Part shown: piece after piece, positions 37,162 through 45,424 of the stretch | Layout of the letters: every line of letters begins with the position of its first letter | Numbering within the stretch: the stretch's first letter is position 1 | Assembly: GCF_003627795.1 (NCBI RefSeq) | Contig: NZ_CP032686.1 | Span: forward strand, 434,001-498,000 | DNA length: 64,000 nt | Reading direction: 5' to 3' | Origin: Rhizobium sp. CCGE531 | GTDB taxonomy: Bacteria > Pseudomonadota > Alphaproteobacteria > Rhizobiales > Rhizobiaceae | Notes under the pieces: model-generated | What the model saw: the letters and a program-made list of their open reading frames with translations, nothing else | What the model was told of the DNA's origin: nothing | Databases searched by the model: none | Position numbers and translations under genes: made by a program

Positions 37162-40100
37162 GCAGCCGCGGAGGGCAGCGCCTCTTTTTGAACCATGGGG
37201 GCGGGTTCCTGGTCGGCTTGCACGGCCTGGGCGGGCGTGCCGGCCCATGACGTGCTTGCCGGGATGGCCTCACCCTTCATGACCAGGGTCAGCAGTCCGA
37301 TCTCGGCGAACTCTCCGACATCGGCCTCGTAGAGGACCGTGCTGCCAGAGCCGACGGATACGCCCTTGCCGATCTTGATGCGGCCCACCTTCATGATGCG
37401 GTCTTCATAGAGATGAGTTTGCGGGCAGGATCCCATGTTGAGCACGGCATGGTCGCCGATATGGGTGCAGTCAAACTCGCAAATATCGGTGCTGTTGATC
37501 CATGCGCCACGGCCGATCTTCGCGCCGAAGGGGCGAAGCAGCCAGGGCAGGAAGGGCGTGCCACGCAGGTAGTCGAGCAGCATCTTGCTGGCGAGCCCGC
37601 CGTAGAAGACCGCGACAGCTTCGGTGCGCATAGCCCACCAGGACCACATCGGCCGGTTCATGGGCTTGTAGGTGCCGATCAGGGTCCATTTAAAGGCGAC
37701 TGCAACCAGATACAGGATGCCCGAAGTTGCCAGGCCGGAGGCCATCAGCGTCCAGAACAGCCTGAACCAGGCGCCGTCGTCGATCGCGCTTGCCATCAGG
37801 TCGGACATCGCAAGCGCCATGACGATAAGGATGGCAGTCGGCAGGGACGTGTGCATCGCCTCGAACATGATGCGGACAAGACGCATGCGCAGAGGCGGCG
37901 CATAGGTGCTGGCGGCGGCTGCATGCAGCCGCTCGCGCGTCGGAAACTGGAAGGCGGGGCTGCCGCACCAGGTTTCGCCGGCCTTGACATGCAGGGAGTC
38001 CGGCAGGCGGGTTTTGATGCCGACGAGTGAATCATCTTCGATCACAGCGCCCTGCGAGATGACGGAGGAATTGCCGAAGAAGCAGCGGTCGCCGGTCTTC
38101 AGGCGCTTGAGCACCATCCAGCCGTTCTGGATTTCCTCGTCGCCGAAGATGGTCTCGTCGCCGATGAAGTTGTCGCGGCCCATTTCGATGAGGTCGTAGC
38201 GACCGGCGAAGTTGGCCGAGATCTCCGTGCCCTTGCCGATCTTGGCGCCCATCAGGCGGTACCAGTTGCGCATGAAGACCGTGGCATAGAGCGAATTCAA
38301 CGTTTCCAGCATCGCCTCTGTGGTCAGGCCGACGATCCATTTGCGGAAATAGAGGTTGCCGAAGATGGAGTAGCGGCCCGGCACGACGCGAGGCAGCAGC
38401 ACCCATCTGAGTGCCACGACGACAGCCATGGACACGACGATCAGGAGCATGGCGGCCGGCCAGGAGAGCGCGGCGATCATCCCCCAGGACAAGGGCTCAT
38501 CGGTGTCCGGCGAGAACATCTGCTGCACGGCGGAGAACAGGAAAAAGGCCGGGAAGATCGGCAGGAGGCCGACGACGAGGCTGACATTGTAGGCGACGAA
38601 ATAAGCGGCGAACTGGAATAGACGACCGACGATTCCCAGCTCCGGATGCGCCGGCATCTCTTCGTGCTCAGCATGCCCGGTCTGGCTGGCAGGCGAACCG
38701 TCCCAGCGCGTATGGGCTTCGACATGCGTGCCCGCGGCGATCGCCGTCAGATCGCCGATGACGGCGCCGTCGCCGATCTTGACATTGTGGCCGATGACGC
38801 AGCCATTGCCGATCTGCACGCCTTCGCCGATGTCGATTGTGCCGACATGGATCACATTGCCGATGACTTCGACATTGGCGAGCTTGATCTTGACGCCGAG
38901 GCTGGATCTCGCGCCGACGCGCACGAGGTCGATTGCGCCTTCTTCGAACTCATCGATCATCGCATCCTGGCCGACCTTGGCTCCAAGTGCCCGCATATAA
39001 AGGCGGATGAGCGGCGAGCCCTTGAGGAATTTCGGAGCCGTGAGCTGAACGATGCGCTGCATCAGCCAGATGCGGAAATAATAGGTGCCCCACAACGGAT
39101 AGACGCCGGGGCGCGTGCGGCCGATGACGAGCCATTTGAGGGCGACGACGATAAGCTTTTCGCCGAGATTGAGGGCGAGATAGACGCCGCCGAGGATGAG
39201 GATCTCGTTCCAGACCGATGCGCCGTCGTCGATCAACAGGATCGAAGCGAGCAGCAAGCCGATCCATTGCAGCGTTGCGATCGCGACGATAAAGGGTAGC
39301 ACTACGGCTTGGGCCAGGCCGCAGAAGAAGCGCCGGCGCCAGGGAACCGGCTCGAAATTCTTAGGCTCCTGTCCGGAGGCGCGCTCGGTCCGTTGCTCGA
39401 GGATCGCCGCAATGCCCCGCAGGGTACGGCCGGCATAGACGTCGCGCAATGCGATCCCCGCCAGCAGCGGGATCTTGCGGACCTCGGACACGAACCGGGC
39501 CGCCAGCATGGAATGGCCGCCGAGCTCGGTGAAGAAATCCGCCTCGAAATTGATGGCGCGCAGGCGAAGCGCCTCGGTCGCCGCCTTCAGCAGCTGCGCT
39601 TCGGTCCATGTGCGCGGCGGCTCCTGCGCCTGGGTCGACTGATCGCTCACCAGCGGAATAGCGGAAAGCGTCTTGCGGTCGATCTTACCGGAGGGCAGCC
39701 GTGGCAGCGACACGTGGCTGTGCCAGGCGGCGGGCACCATGTAGGGCGGCAGCTTGGCCGCCAGCACGGCGCGTGCCTTGTCGCGATCGAAGCCGTTGCC
39801 GGTCGTCACGACATGGGCGACCAGCATTTCCTCGCCATCCGGCGGCCGGTGTACGACGACGGAAGCTGCCTTCACGTCGGGAAGTTCGCCGACGACGGTC
39901 TCGATCTCACCCAGCTCGATACGGTAGCCGCGAATCTTGACCTGGTCGTCGATGCGTCCGAGGAAATGGAGCTGACCGTCTTCATCCATCAAAACGGCGT
40001 CGCCGCTGCGATAGAGCACCGGATCGTCATGAGTCGCGAAGGGATTGGCGATGAACTTGGCGGCGGTCAGCTGCGGCAGGTTTCTGTATCCGGCGGCGAC

Positions 40101-41201
40101 ACCCGGCCCGCCGATCAGCAGCTCGCCGGTATCGCCGCGCGGAACAAGCTGCATGTTTTCGTCGACGACATAGGCCGTCGTATTGGCGATCGGGCCGCCG
40201 ATCGTGATCGGCCGCGATGGGTCGAGCTCGGCATAGGTCGCCACGACGGTCGTCTCGGTGGGACCGTAGGTGTTGATCAGGCGCCGGCCGGGTTTGGAGA
40301 ACCGGCTGACGATCGCCGGCGGGCAGGCTTCGCCGCCGACGATGATGACGCGTAGGCTTTCGACGTCGCGTTCCAGCATGGTGAGCAGGGTCGGTACGGT
40401 GTCGATGACCGTGATCTTCTCCGCTTCCAGGACGTCGGCCAGCCTGTCGAGTTCGGCCATGACGTCCGATGTCGCGACTTTCAGCGTCGCGCCGACCAGA
40501 TACGGAACGAATATTTCTTCCAGCGAGAGATCGAAGGCGACCGAAGCCTGCTGAAGGACGACATCCGATTCGACGAGCCCCAACACATCGTTACCTGCCC
40601 GCAGATAATGGCAGATGTTCCGGTGCGTGATGACGATCCCTTTCGGCTTGCCCGTGGAGCCGGACGTATAGATAGCATAGGCGGGATCATCGTGGGCCGC
40701 GACGCGCGGAACGATGTCCGCATTGTCTTCGGAAAGCACGGCCTTGAGGAGAAGCGTCTGGCCATCGAAGGAGGGCGCAAGCGCGGCCTTCTCGCCATGC
40801 GTCAGCAGCCATTTCGCGCCACAATCGGCAAGGCTGACGGCGACGCGGTCCGCGGGGGCGGCGGCATCGAAGGGGACGTAGGCGGCGCCGGCCTTGAGGA
40901 TCGCAAGAAGCGCGACATGGAGTTCGAGCGAGCGCTGGAACCACAGGCCGACAAAATCGCCCGGGCCGATGCCGCGGCGGCTCAGCGCGCGCGCGGCTTC
41001 ATCGGACAACCGGTCGAGTTCGGCATAGGTCATCGCCTCATCGGTTCCGATCAGGGTCAGTGCCGTCTTGTCGGGGCTGGCCGCGACCGTTGCCTTGAAT
41101 ATGTCTACGAGCGTCTCGCTGCGGACGAACTCAGGCCGAACGCCGCCTGAGGAAACCGAGAGGCTGGCATTTGAAGTAATCGACGAAATCTGGATAGTCA
41201 T
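37158..41201 (-). CDS. Pls/PosA-family single-module NRPS (poly-amino-acid synthetase type)
   Basis: Protein of 1347 residues. An adenylation domain (about 30-515) has AIYTSGSTGKPKG, NTYGPTETT, YRSGD and LPSGKIDRK. A carrier domain (about 530-600) has ELGGHSML with the phosphopantetheine Ser564. The remainder alternates membrane segments with three hexapeptide-repeat, left-handed beta-helix regions (about 760-860, 1010-1090 and 1250-1330), the layout of epsilon-poly-lysine synthetase Pls. No condensation or thioesterase domain. Aligned by eye to GrsA, the specificity residues are D224, L225, E228, D267, I287, G289, T311, V319, V320, K506. Asp224 indicates an alpha-amino acid; the set looks lysine-like. 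Inner-membrane enzyme that should make an isopeptide-linked homopolymer or amino-acid conjugate. Confidence 0.87.
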   Translation of the reverse strand: MTIQISSITSNASLSVSSGGVRPEFVRSETLVDIFKATVAASPDKTALTLIGTDEAMTYAELDRLSDEAARALSRRGIGPGDFVGLWFQRSLELHVALLAILKAGAAYVPFDAAAPADRVAVSLADCGAKWLLTHGEKAALAPSFDGQTLLLKAVLSEDNADIVPRVAAHDDPAYAIYTSGSTGKPKGIVITHRNICHYLRAGNDVLGLVESDVVLQQASVAFDLSLEEIFVPYLVGATLKVATSDVMAELDRLADVLEAEKITVIDTVPTLLTMLERDVESLRVIIVGGEACPPAIVSRFSKPGRRLINTYGPTETTVVATYAELDPSRPITIGGPIANTTAYVVDENMQLVPRGDTGELLIGGPGVAAGYRNLPQLTAAKFIANPFATHDDPVLYRSGDAVLMDEDGQLHFLGRIDDQVKIRGYRIELGEIETVVGELPDVKAASVVVHRPPDGEEMLVAHVVTTGNGFDRDKARAVLAAKLPPYMVPAAWHSHVSLPRLPSGKIDRKTLSAIPLVSDQSTQAQEPPRTWTEAQLLKAATEALRLRAINFEADFFTELGGHSMLAARFVSEVRKIPLLAGIALRDVYAGRTLRGIAAILEQRTERASGQEPKNFEPVPWRRRFFCGLAQAVVLPFIVAIATLQWIGLLLASILLIDDGASVWNEILILGGVYLALNLGEKLIVVALKWLVIGRTRPGVYPLWGTYYFRIWLMQRIVQLTAPKFLKGSPLIRLYMRALGAKVGQDAMIDEFEEGAIDLVRVGARSSLGVKIKLANVEVIGNVIHVGTIDIGEGVQIGNGCVIGHNVKIGDGAVIGDLTAIAAGTHVEAHTRWDGSPASQTGHAEHEEMPAHPELGIVGRLFQFAAYFVAYNVSLVVGLLPIFPAFFLFSAVQQMFSPDTDEPLSWGMIAALSWPAAMLLIVVSMAVVVALRWVLLPRVVPGRYSIFGNLYFRKWIVGLTTEAMLETLNSLYATVFMRNWYRLMGAKIGKGTEISANFAGRYDLIEMGRDNFIGDETIFGDEEIQNGWMVLKRLKTGDRCFFGNSSVISQGAVIEDDSLVGIKTRLPDSLHVKAGETWCGSPAFQFPTRERLHAAAASTYAPPLRMRLVRIMFEAMHTSLPTAILIVMALAMSDLMASAIDDGAWFRLFWTLMASGLATSGILYLVAVAFKWTLIGTYKPMNRPMWSWWAMRTEAVAVFYGGLASKMLLDYLRGTPFLPWLLRPFGAKIGRGAWINSTDICEFDCTHIGDHAVLNMGSCPQTHLYEDRIMKVGRIKIGKGVSVGSGSTVLYEADVGEFAEIGLLTLVMKGEAIPASTSWAGTPAQAVQADQEPAPMVQKEALPSAAA

Positions 41202-41353
41202 GGTAACTTCTGCGGAACGAAACTCGACACAATCAGCGTGCCATCTGTCAACGCTTATACACCCTTAAATTTGCAGCTCTCTTACGGGGGTTGTCAGGGA
41301 ATTGTAATGTTGAGAAAGCTATGTTTTACCCAGCGCGGACCCGGCCTGCGTGC

Positions 41354-41695
41354 ATGTCAGAAGAAGGATTGATATCGTTGCGCATATTCGAGCGAAGAGC
41401 CGGCTGGCCCCGCCGACTGTCCGTTCTCCTGGTGGCAGCTTTGCTGAGTTCCATAGGCATGGAGGCATCGGCTCGTTTGCATAGCAGCGTGCTGGTGGAG
41501 GATGCCGGCGCGCTGCGGCCGCTGCGCGATATCTATGCCGTCGTGGCGCGCGAAATGCCGGGACGGGTGCTGCGAATCAAGCGGGTTCGTCGCGGCGGGC
41601 GTCAGGCCTATGCCGTGCGCGTTCTGAAACCCGATGGAAAGCGTGGTGATATCGTGCTCGATGGTGCAACGCTTGCCGTAATCGAGAGACGCTGA
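41354..41695 (+). CDS. Small secreted PepSY-like protein upstream of a two-component system
   Basis: Protein of about 113 residues. A hydrophobic signal (RRLSVLLVAALLSSIGMEAS) is followed by LRDIYAVVAREMPGRVLRIK and GGRQAYAVRVLKPDGKRGDI with VLDGATL, a single PepSY-type unit. Start uncertain: ATG 41354, or TTG 41378 which has AAGGA 9 bases upstream. It is 2 bp from the response regulator. In Sinorhizobium meliloti a small periplasmic protein, FeuN, is encoded in front of feuPQ and inhibits that pathway; this gene may act similarly on the kinase below. Confidence 0.68.
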   Translation: MSEEGLISLRIFERRAGWPRRLSVLLVAALLSSIGMEASARLHSSVLVEDAGALRPLRDIYAVVAREMPGRVLRIKRVRRGGRQAYAVRVLKPDGKRGDIVLDGATLAVIERR

Positions 41696-41697
41696 CG

Positions 41698-42369
41698 ATG
41701 CGCATTCTCATAGCCGAGGACGAGCCCAGCATCGTGGCGGATATGCGCCGCTGCCTGGAAGACCAGCATTATGTCGTCTCGACCGTGAGCAATGGCGAAG
41801 AGGCGTGGTATCGTGGTGATATCGAGCATTTCGATCTCGTGATCCTCGATCTTGGGCTGCCGAAGCTCGATGGCCTGACGGTATTGCGACGCTGGCGTGC
41901 CGAGCGCCGCGGCATGCCTGTGATCATATTGACGGCGCGCGACGGTTGGCGCGACAAGGTCGATGGCATGGATGCCGGCGCCGACGACTATCTGACCAAG
42001 CCCTTCCGCATGGAGGAGCTTCTGGCCCGTGTGCGCGCCCTGATGCGCCGCGCGGCCGGGCAATCCTCTCCCATTCTTTCCAATGGCGTGCTGGAACTCG
42101 ACACGCGCCAGCGCACCGTTTCGTTTCGCGGGCAGCCGGTGCAGGTCACGGCTCTTGAATATCGGCTTCTGGCCTATTTGATGCACAATGCCGGCACCGT
42201 GCTCTCTCGATCGCAGATCGCCGACAGTATCTATGACGAGGAGACGGAGCTTCTGTCGAACGCGCTTGAAGTCGTCGTCGCGCGCCTGCGGCGCAAATTC
42301 GACGGGACTGTTATCGAGACCCGCCGCGGCCAGGGTTATATCATTCCGCGCGAGGCGCCGCCGTCATGA
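41698..42369 (+). CDS. OmpR-family response regulator
   Basis: Protein of 223 residues. The receiver domain MRILIAEDEPSIVADM has the acidic pair, VILDLGLPKLDG carries the phosphorylated Asp, and DDYLTKPF carries the Lys. A C-terminal winged helix (LEYRLLAYLMHNAGTVLSRS, ending RRGQGYII) binds DNA. The stop overlaps the kinase start (ATGA). Resembles the FeuP/PhoP type; I do not assign a symbol because rhizobia have several. Confidence 0.9.
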   Translation: MRILIAEDEPSIVADMRRCLEDQHYVVSTVSNGEEAWYRGDIEHFDLVILDLGLPKLDGLTVLRRWRAERRGMPVIILTARDGWRDKVDGMDAGADDYLTKPFRMEELLARVRALMRRAAGQSSPILSNGVLELDTRQRTVSFRGQPVQVTALEYRLLAYLMHNAGTVLSRSQIADSIYDEETELLSNALEVVVARLRRKFDGTVIETRRGQGYIIPREAPPS

Positions 42370-43757
42370 CACCGTTCTCGCTGCGGGGGCGGTTGCTGCT
42401 GGGTTCTGTGGTGGCGATCATCGTTGCAACCTTTCTTGCCGGGGTCGGCATCAACGCCATTTCCGGGCTGGCGGTGAGGGCGCTCGCGCTCTCCGAGATA
42501 GACGAGGAACTACGCGTCCTGCTGGCGGCGGTCGATATAAATTCCTCCAATCAGCTTTTCCTCGACGATACGCCGACGGATCCCCGCTTCGGCATCCCGA
42601 ATGGCGGTTTCTATTGGCAGGTCGGGCGCAACGGCACTGTCGAGCTGCGCTCGCAGTCGCTCTGGGAACAGAACCTGTCCTGGCTTCGTGCCCGCCCTCG
42701 CGATGCCGGCCGGGCAACGGATATGAAGGGGCCGAACGGCAGCCGTCTTCTCGCCGTCGAACGGTCCATTTCGATCCCCTCGGCCACGGGCGACCAGACG
42801 GTCGATATCGTCATGGCGCTCGACAATAGCGAACTTGCGCCGGCGCGGTGGCGCTTCTTCTATGCCATGGCGCCATCCCTTGGCGTGCTGTCGGTCGCCC
42901 TGATCGGGGCGGTCGTGGTATTTCTGCGCTATGGATTGCGGCCGCTGAACGATCTCCGCACGGCGTTGATGGCGGTCCAGGAGCGATCCGCACGAAAGAT
43001 CACCGGTCAGTTTCCGCGGGAGGTCCAGCCTCTCGTGGACGATCTCAACGGCCTGCTGGTCTCCCGCGAGACGCAGTTGACCCAGGCGCGCGCTCGCGCC
43101 GGTGATCTCGCGCATGGCCTCAAGACGCCGCTGGCAGCTCTCGAGGCGACGGCGCGGATGCTTTCGGAAGAGGGCATGTCGGAGCGCGCCGCGGCAATCC
43201 AGGCGGAAGTCAGCCGCATGGAAGCGCAGATCAAGCGGACGCTGGCGCAGACCCGCGCGAGCCTGGCGGCCGCTCATACGGTCGGGGTCATGGATGCCAG
43301 CGCGGACCTGCAGAAGATCATCTCGGTCATGCGGCGCCTGTCGGCGGATCGGGAGATAGAATTCGAGCTTGCGGCACCCGCAGAGATGTGGCTGGCGGTG
43401 GACGAAGCGGATTTCGCCGATATTACCGGCAACCTGATCGACAATGCCAGGAAGTGGGCAGCGGGAAAGGTCAAGGTTTGCCTGGCGCTGCTGCCCGAAC
43501 TCGAAGGCGTGAAGTTGCTCATCGAGGATGATGGTCCCGGCCTGCCGGAGGATGCCGAGATCGCCTTCATCCGCCGCGGCCGGCGGTTGGACGAAAGCAT
43601 CGCCGGAACCGGCTTCGGTCTTGCGATCGCCAAGGATCTGGTCGAGGCCTATGACGGCAAGCTGACGCTCACCCGCTCCAATCTCGGCGGATTGTCGGTC
43701 ACCGTCACTTTGCCGGCGCGTCTCATCAAGGAAAGGCAAATGGCGCCGGAAGTCTAG
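42366..43757 (+). CDS. Sensor histidine kinase
   Basis: Protein of 463 residues. Two membrane segments (about 9-30 and 160-185) enclose a periplasmic sensor region of 130 residues. A HAMP-like linker leads to DLAHGLKTPLAALEATARML with the phospho-acceptor His, followed by NLIDNARKWA (N box), DDGPGLP (G1) and GTGFGLAIAKDLVEAY (G2). Complete, so likely active. Together with the regulator and the PepSY-like protein it forms a three-gene unit divergent from the Pls/PosA-like synthetase, which it may control. Confidence 0.9.
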   Translation: MTPFSLRGRLLLGSVVAIIVATFLAGVGINAISGLAVRALALSEIDEELRVLLAAVDINSSNQLFLDDTPTDPRFGIPNGGFYWQVGRNGTVELRSQSLWEQNLSWLRARPRDAGRATDMKGPNGSRLLAVERSISIPSATGDQTVDIVMALDNSELAPARWRFFYAMAPSLGVLSVALIGAVVVFLRYGLRPLNDLRTALMAVQERSARKITGQFPREVQPLVDDLNGLLVSRETQLTQARARAGDLAHGLKTPLAALEATARMLSEEGMSERAAAIQAEVSRMEAQIKRTLAQTRASLAAAHTVGVMDASADLQKIISVMRRLSADREIEFELAAPAEMWLAVDEADFADITGNLIDNARKWAAGKVKVCLALLPELEGVKLLIEDDGPGLPEDAEIAFIRRGRRLDESIAGTGFGLAIAKDLVEAYDGKLTLTRSNLGGLSVTVTLPARLIKERQMAPEV

Positions 43758-44560
43758 CCCGCGATCGCCTTGACATATCTCTCAGCCGAGCGCTCCACCA
43801 CGCGGTTGCCGTCGCTCTCGACCGTGCGGCCGGGGAATGCGCCGTAGATCGTCTCGAACCGGTATGGCTGCACGGCTTGCGAAATTGTCGTGACCGCCTT
43901 GACGGCGAGGGGAACGAGGTTCGGATAGCTGCGCATGAAGCTGACGAATTTGCGGTCCATGGTGACCTGCATGGTGTCGCCGACGAAAAGGGCGCCCCGA
44001 CCGCCCTCGAGCCAGGGGCAATGGAGCACGGAACTGCCGTCAAAATGACCGCCGCAGCGGATCATCGTCGCCTGGCCGATCCGCAGCGTTTCACCTGTCC
44101 CTGGGCGCAGGGCCGAACCGGACCGCTGCACCCATTTGGCATCATCGGCGTGGATATGGACCGGCACGTCGCCGCAGGCCGCACTCCATTCGATCATCGA
44201 CGAATAGAAGTGGGGATGGGAGATCGCGATCGCGCCCAAGCCACCCATGGCGGCAATCCGGGCTTTGCTGGCCTCGTCGATGAGGCTGAGGCAATCCCAG
44301 AGGATATTGCCATCCGGCCCTTCGATCAGAAATGCGCGCTGGCCAATGCCGAAAGAAGGCGAGATCTGCAGGCTGTGGACGCCTTCCGCTTCTTCGTTCC
44401 AGGTCAGGCTATGGGTTTGGCCAAGCGTTGCCATATCCGTCCATTCCTGCCCTGATTGAGGCACGAATTGACGATCATCCTCGCATGTCGGGCAGGTTGG
44501 CGGTGGTGCGTCGCTCTCGCTGAACTGCGTACCGCATGTCATGCAGATAAAATGCGTCAT
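43754..44560 (-). CDS. MBL-fold protein with N-terminal zinc ribbon
   Basis: Protein of 268 residues. The first 32 residues hold CMTCGTQF and CPTCEDD, four cysteines spaced as a rubredoxin-like zinc ribbon. The rest is metallo-beta-lactamase-like: IAISHPHFYSSMIEW in place of the usual HxHxDH, CGGHFDGSSVLHCP and FVGDTMQV. The altered HPHFYSSM motif suggests changed metal binding. It converges on the histidine kinase with a 4-bp overlap. Function not known. Confidence 0.76.
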   Translation of the reverse strand: MTHFICMTCGTQFSESDAPPPTCPTCEDDRQFVPQSGQEWTDMATLGQTHSLTWNEEAEGVHSLQISPSFGIGQRAFLIEGPDGNILWDCLSLIDEASKARIAAMGGLGAIAISHPHFYSSMIEWSAACGDVPVHIHADDAKWVQRSGSALRPGTGETLRIGQATMIRCGGHFDGSSVLHCPWLEGGRGALFVGDTMQVTMDRKFVSFMRSYPNLVPLAVKAVTTISQAVQPYRFETIYGAFPGRTVESDGNRVVERSAERYVKAIAG

Positions 44561-44829
44561 CTCGAAGTCCTCACCTGCTTGTCTTCCCAGCCTGCGGGCG
44601 GGAGCCCGCCGCGCGGCAATGGAGGTTTCATGCTATATTGGCCGGACGTTGGGTGGATCAAAGCGAAAAGGCGAAGCAGCGCCCATCGGAGGCGCGTTGT
44701 AACAAAATGGGCACCTCTGTAGACTCCTGCCTTTTAACGCGTAGTATGAAGCTCATCGCCACCAATCCATAGGCGCCCGTGACCGCAGGATAAAGTCTGA
44801 GTCGCGCGCCTAGGAATACGAGGAATTCC

Positions 44830-45129
44830 ATGCCCCTTCCGAAGCCGGCAGAAATGTCGCAAGATCCTGGTCTTCGCGCCACTCTTCTGAAATGGGCAGG
44901 GAAATTCGTCGACTCGGAGGCTGCTGCAGATCGCGTTGTGCGGCGAACCATCAACGTTATCTGTGATAATCCCGAGCTATTGGACGGCGCTCATATGAAC
45001 GAAGCACTTTTCGCCCTCTTGCGTCGCTATGCCTTCGACGAGAACGATTTGAGAGCAAGCCGGCAATCCGACAGCACGACGCCGGCCTTCAACGATATGA
45101 GCAACAAAGAGAATCTTCAAACGGAATAG
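44830..45129 (+). CDS. Small protein with faint ECF-sigma region-2 resemblance
   Basis: Protein of 99 residues with GAGGAA 6 bases before the ATG. ATLLKWAGKFVDSEAAADRV followed by VRRTINVICDNPELLDG recalls the first helices of ECF sigma region 2 (usually xxYARRLxxxxxDAEDLVQE-type), but the -10 recognition part and all of region 4 are absent. It may be an orphan regulator or a truncated sigma factor. No operon partner is evident. Confidence 0.5.
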   Translation: MPLPKPAEMSQDPGLRATLLKWAGKFVDSEAAADRVVRRTINVICDNPELLDGAHMNEALFALLRRYAFDENDLRASRQSDSTTPAFNDMSNKENLQTE

Positions 45130-45390
45130 TAGTTTCCATAGCTGGCTTGTCTATCCGGACGGGCCGCCGGTTCTATCCCCATCAAAAGCGCCACCTCCAG
45201 ACCGTCCGGCACTCTCAATGACTTTGTTTTTCGCCCGCCAAGGCCGGGGGAGGCGCGTTGCGCCGCCGCCGCCAAAGGTGCTGACAGGCGGACGGGCAAT
45301 CACAATGCGATCGGCTGGGCCTGCGGAAGCTCAAACGACGACGGGACATCTGCGAAGCAATCAAGCGGAAACGCTGTTCATATTCAGGAT

Positions 45391-45416
45391 GTGAAACGGG
45401 CCGGCATAACCGGCCC
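45391..45416 (-). terminator. Probable terminator of the SPFH gene
   Basis: GGGCCGG (45398-45404) pairs with CCGGCCC (45410-45416) around a 5-base loop, 9 bp past the stop. In the minus transcript GUUUCAC follows, a short U run, so termination strength is uncertain. Confidence 0.55.
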
Positions 45417-45424
45417 ATCCGTTA

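Noticed and set aside
41698..43757. Naming the two-component pair feuP/feuQ
   Set aside because: Gene order is similar, but the receiver start differs from the FeuP sequence I remember and rhizobia have paralogues; symbol left empty.
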